From the NCBI GenBank assembly GCA_002452615.1, contig DKES01000020.1, positions 1 to 22,764 of the forward strand: 22,764 nucleotides of DNA. The letters are read 5' to 3'. The notes under the pieces were generated by a model, which saw nothing but the letters and a program-made list of their open reading frames with translations, searched no databases and was not told where the DNA came from. Shown one piece after another: positions 7,319-13,385 of this stretch. This DNA comes from Patescibacteria group bacterium UBA6816 (GTDB taxonomy: Bacteria; Patescibacteriota; Patescibacteriia; UBA2591; UBA6264). Within the stretch, counting starts at the first letter, position 1. The number at the start of each line of letters is the position of its first letter. Both the position numbers and the translations under genes were made by a program.

Positions 7319-7804
7319 TTATTTAATAATCACTCGAGCCGGTCGAAGCACTCTTTCTCCAATTAAATATCCGGCTTGAGCTTCTTCAATAATTTTTCCT
7401 GACTCCCCTCTCTTTTCTATAACTTCATGATAAATAGGATTAAAATTTTCTCCTTTAGTTTTAATTTTTTTTAATCCTTCCCATTCTAAAGTCTCGGTTA
7501 ATTGCTTTTTAATTTGGACTACTCCTTTTAACCATTCATTTTTTTGCATATCTTTTTGATGATTTTTTAAAAAATGGTCAAAACTATCTAAAACTGGCAA
7601 AATTTTTAAAATCAATTCTTGGTTGGCAAATTTAATCCAATTTTGTTTTTGTTCTTCAATTTCTTTTTCGCGATTAAGATAATCGGCCCGACTTCTTTTC
7701 CAACCGTTCAAATATTCTTCGGCAGTCTTTTCCAAATCTTTTAAAGTTTTTTCTAATTGCTTAAAATTTTTTTCACTTGATGAGCTTTGTTTTTTTTCTG
7801 ACAT
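7319..7804 (-). CDS. grpE: Nucleotide exchange factor GrpE
   Basis: A 161-residue GrpE, which releases ADP from DnaK to reset the chaperone cycle. The N-terminal half (~10-65) is a charged coiled coil for dimerisation (LEKTLKDLEKTAEEYLNGWKR with SRADYLNREKE). The C-terminal beta domain ends with the family signature AGYLIGERVLRPARVII. The segment ILPVLDSFDHFL also fits. It starts 1 nt after the hrcA stop codon, so the two are tightly coupled. There is no visible Shine-Dalgarno sequence, consistent with translational coupling. Confidence 0.97.
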   Translation of the reverse strand: MSEKKQSSSSEKNFKQLEKTLKDLEKTAEEYLNGWKRSRADYLNREKEIEEQKQNWIKFANQELILKILPVLDSFDHFLKNHQKDMQKNEWLKGVVQIKKQLTETLEWEGLKKIKTKGENFNPIYHEVIEKRGESGKIIEEAQAGYLIGERVLRPARVIIK

Positions 7805-7805
7805 T

Positions 7806-8489
7806 TTAAATTTGATTAATTGATTGACAAACTTTTTTAACTTGATTTAAATTCTTTTCATAATCCATTCTTAAGGGACCTAAAATTCCAATTAAACCAC
7901 TTGCAGAACGAACTAAAATAGTTCCACAATCTTTGCCAAAAGGATTTTTCTGGCCAATTAAAATTTTTATTTCTTGGTCAAAAGAATTAAAAATTTTTTC
8001 TAAAATTTCATCCAAATGATCAACTACCCGAGAAACATTACAAATAAGGTCTAGTGATTCAAATTCTGGTTGATTAAATAAATTAGTTAAACCCGTATAA
8101 TAAAAACTATTTTCATTAAAAGCAATAAAAGCTAAGGCCTGAGTTAAATCTGCCATTTTTCTAATTAAGCCTTTAACAGTTTCTTTTTTGTCTTCATTAA
8201 TACTTTTTTGCTTAATTAAACCTGGTGATTGATTAATTAAAATTTCAGTTTGGTTTAATAAATTTTCTAAATAATATTCCCAACCTTTTAAAGTGGGAAT
8301 TCTTCCGGCAGATAAATGAGGTTGAATCAAATACCCTTTTTTAATTAAATCAGCCATCTCATTTCTAATAGTGGCAGAACTAATTGTTGGGTGCATACTT
8401 TGACTTAAGACTTTTGAACCAACAGGTTGAGCCTTTTTAATATATTCTTGAATAATATTTTTTAATAAAATATCTTGTCTTGGTTTCAT
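7806..8489 (-). CDS. hrcA: Heat-inducible transcription repressor HrcA (shortened)
   Basis: HrcA binds CIRCE operators and represses heat-shock genes. The winged-helix domain is complete (residues 1-~75: ISSATIRNEMADLIKKGYLIQPHLSAGRIPT, then GWEYYLE). The C-terminal part also matches (TGLTNLFNQPEF, then IGQKNPFGKDCGTILV and GILGPLRMDYE). The whole protein has only 227 residues against about 340 usually. The missing ~100 residues fall between residue ~120 and the YYTGLTNL motif, where the first half of the GAF-like domain and the inserted dimerisation region should be. It is the first gene of its operon with a perfect CIRCE upstream, so autoregulation is expected. Confidence 0.96.
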   Translation of the reverse strand: MKPRQDILLKNIIQEYIKKAQPVGSKVLSQSMHPTISSATIRNEMADLIKKGYLIQPHLSAGRIPTLKGWEYYLENLLNQTEILINQSPGLIKQKSINEDKKETVKGLIRKMADLTQALAFIAFNENSFYYTGLTNLFNQPEFESLDLICNVSRVVDHLDEILEKIFNSFDQEIKILIGQKNPFGKDCGTILVRSASGLIGILGPLRMDYEKNLNQVKKVCQSINQI

Positions 8490-8515
8490 AAAATTAAAAT
8501 AATTCTTCTTTTTTT

Positions 8516-8544
8516 ATTTTAAAAAATAAATTAGCACTCGTCAA
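8516..8544 (-). promoter_or_regulatory. Promoter of the heat-shock operon
   Basis: Minus strand: -35 TTGACG (8539-8544), 17-nt spacer, -10 TAAAAT (8516-8521). The predicted start is about 20 nt upstream of the hrcA ATG. The -35 box lies inside the CIRCE operator, so HrcA bound there would block RNA polymerase directly. Confidence 0.85.
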
Positions 8545-8557
8545 GTTTGAGTGCTAA
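8531..8557. promoter_or_regulatory. CIRCE operator (HrcA binding site)
   Basis: A perfect inverted repeat TTAGCACTC - 9 nt - GAGTGCTAA, identical to the CIRCE consensus. It overlaps the -35 box of the hrcA promoter and lies 42 nt upstream of the hrcA ATG. No other CIRCE was noticed in the window. Confidence 0.98.
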
Positions 8558-8562
8558 TAAAC

Positions 8563-8571
8563 TGTGGATAA
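8563..8571 (-). promoter_or_regulatory. Isolated DnaA-box match TTATCCACA
   Basis: A perfect 9-nt DnaA-box consensus on the minus strand, 5 nt beyond the CIRCE element and just after the murG stop codon. A single 9-mer can occur by chance in ~23 kb, so this is a candidate only. Confidence 0.3.
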
Positions 8572-8573
8572 CT

Positions 8574-9674
8574 TTATTTCTGATAATTTTTTTTAGTGTT
8601 TAAAATTATTTGGGCAATTTTTTCTCCGGCCTGAAGTTGGGATAATTGATGAATTTGCTGGCTTAATCTCTTTAATTCTGATTGATTATTAATTAAATCT
8701 TTAAGTTGTTTTAAAAATTTATCTGGAATTAATTCACTTTCCTTAACTAAAACCACTGCTTTTTGTTCTTTAAAATATTGAGCATTTATTTCCTGATGAG
8801 AATCAGTAATCGGAATAACCAAACTAGGCTTAGCTAAAACTGATAATTCAGTTAAAGCTCCTAATCCAGCCCGGGTAATTACTAAGTCAGCCACCTTATA
8901 AACATCTGGCATTTCTCGAGTAAGAAACTCTACTTGATGATAACGATTAATAATTAAATCTTCTTTGGCTATTGTTTGGCCTTTATTTTTTCCCGTAAGA
9001 TGAATAACCTGACAAAACTTAACCAAATCAGGAGCAATTTTAAAAATAACCTCATTAATATTTTTTGCCCCTAATCCTCCTCCCATGACCAATAAAACAG
9101 GTAAGTTGGCTTGTAAATTAAAGCGATGAAAAGCTCTCTCGCAATCCCCTTGTAAGATAACTTTACGAAAAGGATTACCAGTAAAAACAACTTTTGCTGC
9201 GGGAAAATCATTTAAAGATTTTTTAAAGCTGACGGTAATTTTTTGAGCCAAAGGAGCAATAATTTTATTAGCTAAACCCGGTTGAAGGTCTTGCTGATGA
9301 ATAAAAACTGGTATTTTTAATAAGCGCGCCGCTAAAGACAAGGGCACCGCCACAAAACCCCCAGCGGAAACCACGGCCTGAGGACGGAATTTTAAAAGGA
9401 TTAAAAAAGATTGAACAAAACCTAAAATAATATAAAGAGGGTCTATAAAATTTTGCCAAGAAAAATAACGTCTTAATTTACCAGAAAAAATTGAGCGAAA
9501 AGGCAAATGGTTTTCCTGAACCATTTTTTTCTCTGGAACTCCTTTTCTTGTTCCAATAAATAAAAAATTAACCTCGGGGTCTTTTCTTTTTATTTCTTCA
9601 GCCACAGCTAACAAAGGAACAACTGAACCAGCTGTTCCTCCTCCTGTTAAAATTATTTTCTTTTCATGATACAT
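8574..9674 (-). CDS. murG: UDP-GlcNAc:undecaprenyl-PP-MurNAc-pentapeptide GlcNAc transferase MurG
   Basis: MurG adds GlcNAc to lipid I to make lipid II, the last cytoplasmic step of peptidoglycan synthesis, at the inner face of the membrane. The 366 residues match the family length (~355). The N-terminal G-loop reads GGGTAGSVVPLLAVAEEI (11-28). FIHQQDLQPGLANKIIAPLA, FTGNPFRK, VMGGGLGAKNINEV and the donor-binding ITRAGLGALTELSVL followed by PITDSHQEINAQYF are all recognisable. The usual GGTGGH histidine is replaced by Ser17. A promoter whose -10 ends 6 nt before the ATG points to a leaderless mRNA. The gene is divergent from dprA and ends just upstream of the hrcA operator; no terminator is visible between them. 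Confidence 0.96.
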   Translation of the reverse strand: MYHEKKIILTGGGTAGSVVPLLAVAEEIKRKDPEVNFLFIGTRKGVPEKKMVQENHLPFRSIFSGKLRRYFSWQNFIDPLYIILGFVQSFLILLKFRPQAVVSAGGFVAVPLSLAARLLKIPVFIHQQDLQPGLANKIIAPLAQKITVSFKKSLNDFPAAKVVFTGNPFRKVILQGDCERAFHRFNLQANLPVLLVMGGGLGAKNINEVIFKIAPDLVKFCQVIHLTGKNKGQTIAKEDLIINRYHQVEFLTREMPDVYKVADLVITRAGLGALTELSVLAKPSLVIPITDSHQEINAQYFKEQKAVVLVKESELIPDKFLKQLKDLINNQSELKRLSQQIHQLSQLQAGEKIAQIILNTKKNYQK

Positions 9675-9680
9675 ATTCTT

Positions 9681-9708
9681 ATTTTACCTTTTAAAATAAT
9701 TTAGTCAA
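9681..9708 (-). promoter_or_regulatory. Promoter of murG (leaderless geometry)
   Basis: Minus strand: -35 TTGACT (9703-9708), 16-nt spacer, -10 TAAAAT (9681-9686). Only 6 nt (AAGAAT) separate the -10 from the murG ATG, so transcription should begin at or next to the A of the start codon. No Shine-Dalgarno sequence is present. Confidence 0.7.
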
Positions 9709-9718
9709 AGGTAAAGTC

Positions 9719-9823
9719 TGGAGTTAGACCTCAGATTGATAAAAATTCAATATTTGAAAAATACACTCTAAAACCCGCTCTGAAAGCAAATTTACAGGAG
9801 CTAAATTTTGGGGTCTGACCCCA
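9719..9823. repeat. Dispersed ~105-bp element with terminal palindromes, copy B
   Basis: This copy starts with a decayed palindrome TGGAGTTAGACCTCA (9719-9733) and ends with an intact TGGGGTCTGACCCCA (9809-9823). Inside, AAATTCAATATTTGAAAAAT is shared exactly with copy A and GCTCTGAAAGC corresponds to GCTCTGGGAGC. It fills most of the gap between the murG and dprA promoters. The intact end abuts the dprA -35 box, so it may have reshaped this divergent promoter region. Confidence 0.75.
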
Positions 9824-9852
9824 TTTACAAATGAAAAGATATTTGTTATACC
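9824..9852 (+). promoter_or_regulatory. Promoter of dprA-topA (leaderless geometry)
   Basis: -35 TTTACA (9824-9829), 17-nt spacer, -10 TATACC (9847-9852) preceded by TGT (extended -10). The -10 ends 6 nt before the dprA ATG, so the mRNA should begin at the start codon. The -35 box is directly adjacent to repeat copy B. Confidence 0.65.
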
Positions 9853-9858
9853 AGTGAT

Positions 9859-10707
9859 ATGTCAAAAATTTCCATTAAAGACAAAGACTATCCCCTGCTT
9901 TTAAAACAAATTTATGATCCGCCAAAAAACCTTTTTTATTTGGGGAAAATAAAAGCAAAAGAAAATTTTCCTTTAGCCGTGGTAGGAACTAGAAAAATGT
10001 CTACTTATGGTCAAGCCACTACTAAATTTTTGGTTAAAGAATTAGTGGCCCAAGGACTAACCATTGTCAGTGGTTTGGCTTTGGGAATTGATACTTTAGC
10101 CCATCAAACCGCTTTAAAAGCCAAAGGAAAAACGATTGCTGTTTTAGGTTCTGGCTTAAATAGAATTTATCCTCGAGAAAACAAAAAATTAGCTCAAGAA
10201 ATTGTGGACGCGGGAGGGGCTTTAGTAAGTGAATATCCTCCTGATACTCCCCCTTCTCATTGGACTTTTCCAGCTCGTAACCGAATTATTTCTGGAATGT
10301 CCTGGGGCACCCTGGTTATTGAAGCACCGGAAAAATCAGGCGCTTTGATTACGGCCCGATTTAGCTTAGACCAAGGCCGCGAAGTTTTTGCTGTTCCGGG
10401 AAATATTTACCAAACTAATTCTGTAGGAGTACATAAACTAATTAAAATGGGCGCTCAGGCAGTCACCACTCCAGAAGATATTTTAACCGCCCTTAATTTT
10501 AAAGACGGTTTTCAACAAAAACAAATTTTTACTGATTTTAATGAAGAAAAAATAATTTTAAAACACCTACAAACTCAACCAAGTTCTATTGAAAAAATAA
10601 TTGCCCAAACAAAATTAACCCCTTTAAAAGTGCTTTCTCTCTTGACGATGATGGAAATTAATGGCAAGGTAAAAAAATCTCAAGGAAAATATTATCAATT
10701 AAAATGA
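9859..10707 (+). CDS. dprA: DNA-processing protein DprA
   Basis: DprA (Smf) binds incoming single-stranded DNA and loads RecA during natural transformation. The 282 residues contain the Rossmann-like DprA domain: AVVGTRKMSTYGQ, SGLALGIDTLAHQTAL, IAVLGSGLNRIYPRENKKLA, then SEYPPDTPPSHWTFPARNRIISG, GTLVIEAPEKSGALITARFS and REVFAVPGNI. A C-terminal ~60-residue segment (from ~220) looks like the winged-helix domain (HLQTQPSSIEKII, LLTMMEINGKVKK). The N-terminus is short, without the SAM domain of longer homologues. The stop codon overlaps the topA start (ATGA). The gene suggests competence for DNA uptake, a trait proposed for several CPR bacteria, but no uptake machinery is in this window. Confidence 0.97.
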   Translation: MSKISIKDKDYPLLLKQIYDPPKNLFYLGKIKAKENFPLAVVGTRKMSTYGQATTKFLVKELVAQGLTIVSGLALGIDTLAHQTALKAKGKTIAVLGSGLNRIYPRENKKLAQEIVDAGGALVSEYPPDTPPSHWTFPARNRIISGMSWGTLVIEAPEKSGALITARFSLDQGREVFAVPGNIYQTNSVGVHKLIKMGAQAVTTPEDILTALNFKDGFQQKQIFTDFNEEKIILKHLQTQPSSIEKIIAQTKLTPLKVLSLLTMMEINGKVKKSQGKYYQLK

Positions 10708-12770
10708 ATTTAATTATTGTTGAATCACCAACTAAGGCTAAAACTATTACTCGCTTTCTGGGAGATAATTTTTTAGTTGAATCATGCCAAGGTCATATCC
10801 GCGACCTACCAAAAGGAAAACTGGGAATTGAAGTAGAAAATGATTTTACTCCCCAATATGTTATTCCTACAAAAAAAAGAAAAATTGTTAATCAATTAAA
10901 AAAAATTGCCAAAAAAGCAGACCAAATCTATTTTGCTACTGATGAAGACCGAGAAGGAGAATCAATTGCCTGGCACTTGGATTATATTTTAAAAGCTCCT
11001 CATAGTCAAAGAATTGCTTTTCATGAAATTACTTCAGAAGCAATAAAAGAATCTTTAAAATCTCCTCGAAAAATAAACCTTGATTTAGTTCAAGCTCAAC
11101 AAACCCGCCGCATTTTAGACCGCTTAGTTGGTTATAAATTATCCCCCTTGCTTTGGAAAAAAATATTTAAAGGCCTTTCCGCTGGTCGAGTCCAATCTCC
11201 AGCGGTTCGTTTAATAGTTGACCGAGAAAAAGAAATTAACGATTTTAAACCTCAAGAATATTGGTCTCTTCAAGCCGAATTAATGGCTCAAGAAAAAATT
11301 ATTTGGGCCAATCTTATTAAAAAAAATAATCTAAGAATTGAAAAATTAGACCTTAAATCAAAAAAACAAATTGAAGAAATAATTAAAGATTTAACCAAGG
11401 CCACTTATGTTATAGAAAACATAAAAATAAAAGAGGTTCAAAAAGCTCCCCGACCCCCTTTTATTACCAGTACCTTACAACAAGAAGCTAATAATTGCCT
11501 GGGATTTTCCACTAAACAAACCATGATGATAGCCCAACAACTTTACGAGGGAGTTCCTTTAGGGGAAAAAACCAATACCGGCTTAATTACTTATATGCGT
11601 ACTGATTCCTTGAGTTTGTCTCAAAAATTTATTAATGAAAGCGCAACTTTAATAAAAAAAGAATTTGGGTCTGATTACCAACAAACCCGACACTATCAAT
11701 CCAAATCAAAATTAGCCCAAGAAGCGCACGAAGCCATTCGTCCGGTTAGTTGCCAATATCCTCCGGATAAAATCGCTTCTTATTTAAATAAAAATCAATT
11801 TAAACTTTATGATTTAATTTGGCGTCGCGCCCTAGCTTCTCAAATGAGCAATGAAATACTTGAGTCCATGGCCGTGGACATTAAAGCTAAAGAATATACT
11901 TGGCGCGCCAATGGTTTAACAATTAAATTTTTAGGCTGGGCTAAACTATATCCGGAAAAACAAAAAGAAAACTTGCTTCCTCTTTTAAAAAATGGTCAAG
12001 TTTTAGCCTTAAAAAAATTACACCCTTCTCAACATTTTACAGAACCGCCCGGCCGTTATACTGAGGCTAGTTTAGTGAAAACTTTGGAAAAACACGGGAT
12101 TGGGCGTCCTTCTACTTACGCTAGTATTATTTCTACTATTCAAACTAGAAATTATATTAATAAAAAGGGAAAAGCTCTTTTTCCTACTAAAATTGGCATT
12201 TTAGTTAATGATTTTCTAACCAAACATTTCCCAGAAATTGTTGATTATAAGTTTACCGCCCTCTTAGAAGACCAATTAGATCAAATTGCCCAAAATAAAA
12301 AAGAACCTTTAAAAATACTTCAAGAATTTTATCAACCATTTATTAAAGAGGTAAAAATGAAAGAAGAAAACATTAAAAAAACATTTAAAGACGAGGAAAC
12401 AGACAAAATTTGTCCTCAGTGCGGTCAACCTTTAGTAATAAAAACCGGCCGCTTTGGTAAATTTCTCGCTTGTACTGGCTTTCCTGAATGCCGTTACACT
12501 AAATCATTAAGTGATGAAAATGGAAATTCAGTCAATGAAAAAATTGATATTCCTTGCCCAAAATGCGGAGGAGAAATTGTTAAAAAAAGAACTAAAAAAG
12601 GAAAATTCTTTTTTGGTTGTTCTGGTTGGCCCAAATGTGATTTTGCTCTCTGGGATGAACCTGTGGCGGAAAAATGTCCTGATTGTGACAGCTTAATGGT
12701 TAAAAAAGGAGAAAAAATAGTTTGTCCACAAAAAGATTGTCCGGGAAAAAAGAAGCAAAAAAAAGATTAA
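10704..12770 (+). CDS. topA: DNA topoisomerase I
   Basis: A type IA topoisomerase that relaxes negative supercoils by single-strand passage. The 688 residues comprise the Toprim domain (1-~115, IIVESPTKAKTI with Glu7 and the acidic FATDEDREGE at 77-86), the core with GYKLSPLLWKKI and GLSAGRVQSPAVR, and the active-site Tyr297 in TYMRTDS. GRYTEASLVKTLEKHGIGRPSTYA and HFPEIVDYKFTA follow. Three C-terminal zinc ribbons have Cys pairs at 570/573 with 590/596, 618/621 with 639/645, and 658/661 with 674/679. The third ribbon has a shortened knuckle (VCPQKDC). It overlaps dprA by 4 nt and is translationally coupled to it. No terminator follows before tRNA-Leu. Confidence 0.98.
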   Translation: MNLIIVESPTKAKTITRFLGDNFLVESCQGHIRDLPKGKLGIEVENDFTPQYVIPTKKRKIVNQLKKIAKKADQIYFATDEDREGESIAWHLDYILKAPHSQRIAFHEITSEAIKESLKSPRKINLDLVQAQQTRRILDRLVGYKLSPLLWKKIFKGLSAGRVQSPAVRLIVDREKEINDFKPQEYWSLQAELMAQEKIIWANLIKKNNLRIEKLDLKSKKQIEEIIKDLTKATYVIENIKIKEVQKAPRPPFITSTLQQEANNCLGFSTKQTMMIAQQLYEGVPLGEKTNTGLITYMRTDSLSLSQKFINESATLIKKEFGSDYQQTRHYQSKSKLAQEAHEAIRPVSCQYPPDKIASYLNKNQFKLYDLIWRRALASQMSNEILESMAVDIKAKEYTWRANGLTIKFLGWAKLYPEKQKENLLPLLKNGQVLALKKLHPSQHFTEPPGRYTEASLVKTLEKHGIGRPSTYASIISTIQTRNYINKKGKALFPTKIGILVNDFLTKHFPEIVDYKFTALLEDQLDQIAQNKKEPLKILQEFYQPFIKEVKMKEENIKKTFKDEETDKICPQCGQPLVIKTGRFGKFLACTGFPECRYTKSLSDENGNSVNEKIDIPCPKCGGEIVKKRTKKGKFFFGCSGWPKCDFALWDEPVAEKCPDCDSLMVKKGEKIVCPQKDCPGKKKQKKD

Positions 12771-12796
12771 TTAAAATCTTTTAAGAGATTAAAAGA

Positions 12797-12807
12797 TCTG
12801 TTAAAAT
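12797..12807 (+). promoter_or_regulatory. Possible extended -10 promoter for tRNA-Leu
   Basis: TGTTAAAAT (extended -10, with TAAAAT at 12802-12807) lies 31 nt upstream of the tRNA-Leu gene. No good -35 box is seen. It could provide an independent start for tRNA-Leu and the small ORF within the dprA-topA unit. Confidence 0.4.
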
Positions 12808-12838
12808 AAGATTACGGAGAAATTCCTAGATAAATAAT

Positions 12839-12922
12839 GCCGCGGTGGCGGAACAGGCAGACGCGTACGACTCAAAATCGTATGGAGTTTACTCCATGAG
12901 GGTTCGATTCCCTCCCGCGGCA
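12839..12922 (+). tRNA. tRNA-Leu(CAA)
   Basis: An 84-nt class II tRNA. The acceptor stem GCCGCGG (12839-12845) pairs with CCGCGGC (12915-12921) and the discriminator is A. The anticodon stem TACGA/TCGTA encloses loop CTCAAAA, giving anticodon CAA for UUG. The long variable arm GGAG-TTTA-CTCC and the T-loop TTCGATT are present. CCA is not encoded, so it must be added after transcription. It lies between topA and the small ORF on the same strand. Confidence 0.97.
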
Positions 12923-12954
12923 TTATTTGTTTAGAAAAATTCTTGACCAATAAA

Positions 12955-12960
12955 AGGAGG
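12955..12960 (+). promoter_or_regulatory. Consensus Shine-Dalgarno of the small ORF
   Basis: AGGAGG, 5 nt upstream of an ATG at 12966. This is the strongest ribosome binding site in the window and the main reason to accept the small ORF as a gene. Confidence 0.8.
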
Positions 12961-12965
12961 ACAAA

Positions 12966-13118
12966 ATGATTAAATGGTTTTTTTTAATTCCCTTTTTTGA
13001 ATTATTTATCCCAAAAAATTATTTTCCTTTTCTAAAAAATCAAGTCAAACCCCATCCCTTTCCTCGAGAAACTAAGCGCCTGACTCGAATTAAAATAAGG
13101 AAAATGAAAAAAAACTAA
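12966..13118 (+). CDS. Small 50-residue protein: hydrophobic N-terminus, basic C-terminus
   Basis: An unrecognised small protein. Residues 1-23 are aromatic and hydrophobic (MIKWFFLIPFFELFIPKNYF), able to form one membrane-associated helix broken by prolines. Residues 24-50 are strongly basic (RETKRLTRIKIRKMKKN). It has a consensus AGGAGG 5 nt before the ATG, and its TAA is the first base pairs of a strong terminator, so the reading frame is framed by expression signals on both sides. It lies 43 nt downstream of tRNA-Leu and is probably on the same transcript. The IPFFELFIP stretch vaguely recalls the membrane-proximal part of LETM1-type proteins, but this is only a by-eye hint. A ribosome- or membrane-associated role would fit the charge pattern; that is speculation. 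Confidence 0.7.
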   Translation: MIKWFFLIPFFELFIPKNYFPFLKNQVKPHPFPRETKRLTRIKIRKMKKN

Positions 13119-13142
13119 AAGGGCTGGCTCACCAGCCCTTTT
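13117..13142 (+). terminator. Rho-independent terminator after the small ORF
   Basis: Stem AAAAGGGCTGG / CCAGCCCTTTT with loop CTCA, 11 bp, ending in a T run. It overlaps the stop codon of the small ORF by 2 nt and closes the dprA-topA-tRNA-Leu-small ORF unit. Confidence 0.88.
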
Positions 13143-13151
13143 CTAAAACTC

Positions 13152-13180
13152 TTGCTTAATTTATAAATTTTTAGTATAAT
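13152..13180 (+). promoter_or_regulatory. Promoter of the tRNA-fMet / tRNA-Met unit
   Basis: -35 TTGCTT (13152-13157), 17-nt spacer, perfect -10 TATAAT (13175-13180). The predicted start (~13187) is about 9 nt before the mature 5' end of tRNA-fMet. Confidence 0.85.
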
Positions 13181-13195
13181 ATTATTACTTTTTAT

Positions 13196-13270
13196 CGCGG
13201 GGTAGAGCAATGGCAGCTCGTCAGGCCCATAACCTGAAGGTTGGGGGTTCGAATCCCCTCCCCGCAACCA
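13196..13270 (+). tRNA. Initiator tRNA-fMet(CAT)
   Basis: The acceptor arm CGCGGGG / CCCCGCA leaves C1 and A72 unpaired, the bacterial initiator hallmark used by Met-tRNA formyltransferase. A11:T24 in the D stem also fits an initiator. The anticodon loop is CCCATAA (CAT). The anticodon stem is TCAGG/CCTGA, so the canonical three G:C pairs above the loop are reduced to A29:T41 plus two G:C pairs. CCA is encoded (13268-13270), unlike the two neighbouring tRNA genes. Confidence 0.97.
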
Positions 13271-13271
13271 G

Positions 13272-13300
13272 ACCCTCCCTTGCCTAAAGCAAGGGAGGGT
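13272..13300. repeat. Strong hairpin between two tRNA genes
   Basis: A perfect 12-bp inverted repeat, ACCCTCCCTTGC / GCAAGGGAGGGT, around a CTAAA loop fills nearly all of the 35-nt spacer between tRNA-fMet and the next tRNA. No T run follows on the plus strand, so it does not look like a terminator. It may be an RNA-processing signal (for RNase III-type cleavage) or a small palindromic repeat element. Confidence 0.7.
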
Positions 13301-13305
13301 AACCA

Positions 13306-13377
13306 GGCAGGATAGCTCAGGGGTAGAGCAGTGTCTTCATAAGGCATTTGTCGCGGGTTCAATTCCCGCTCCTGCTA
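13306..13377 (+). tRNA. tRNA with CAT anticodon, probably elongator tRNA-Met
   Basis: A 72-nt cloverleaf: acceptor GGCAGGA / TCCTGCT with a G1:T72 wobble pair, D-arm GCTC/GAGC, anticodon stem GTGTC/GGCAT around loop TTCATAA (anticodon CAT), and T-arm GCGGG-TTCAATT-CCCGC. No CCA is encoded. A G1:U72 pair also occurs, as I recall, in the Bacillus elongator tRNA-Met, which favours Met. A CAT anticodon can also belong to tRNA-Ile2 (lysidine-modified), and sequence alone does not fully exclude that. Confidence 0.88.
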
Positions 13378-13385
13378 TTAATAAT

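Noticed and set aside
13272..13300. Inter-tRNA hairpin as a terminator
   Set aside because: No T run follows, and a downstream tRNA without its own promoter requires read-through.
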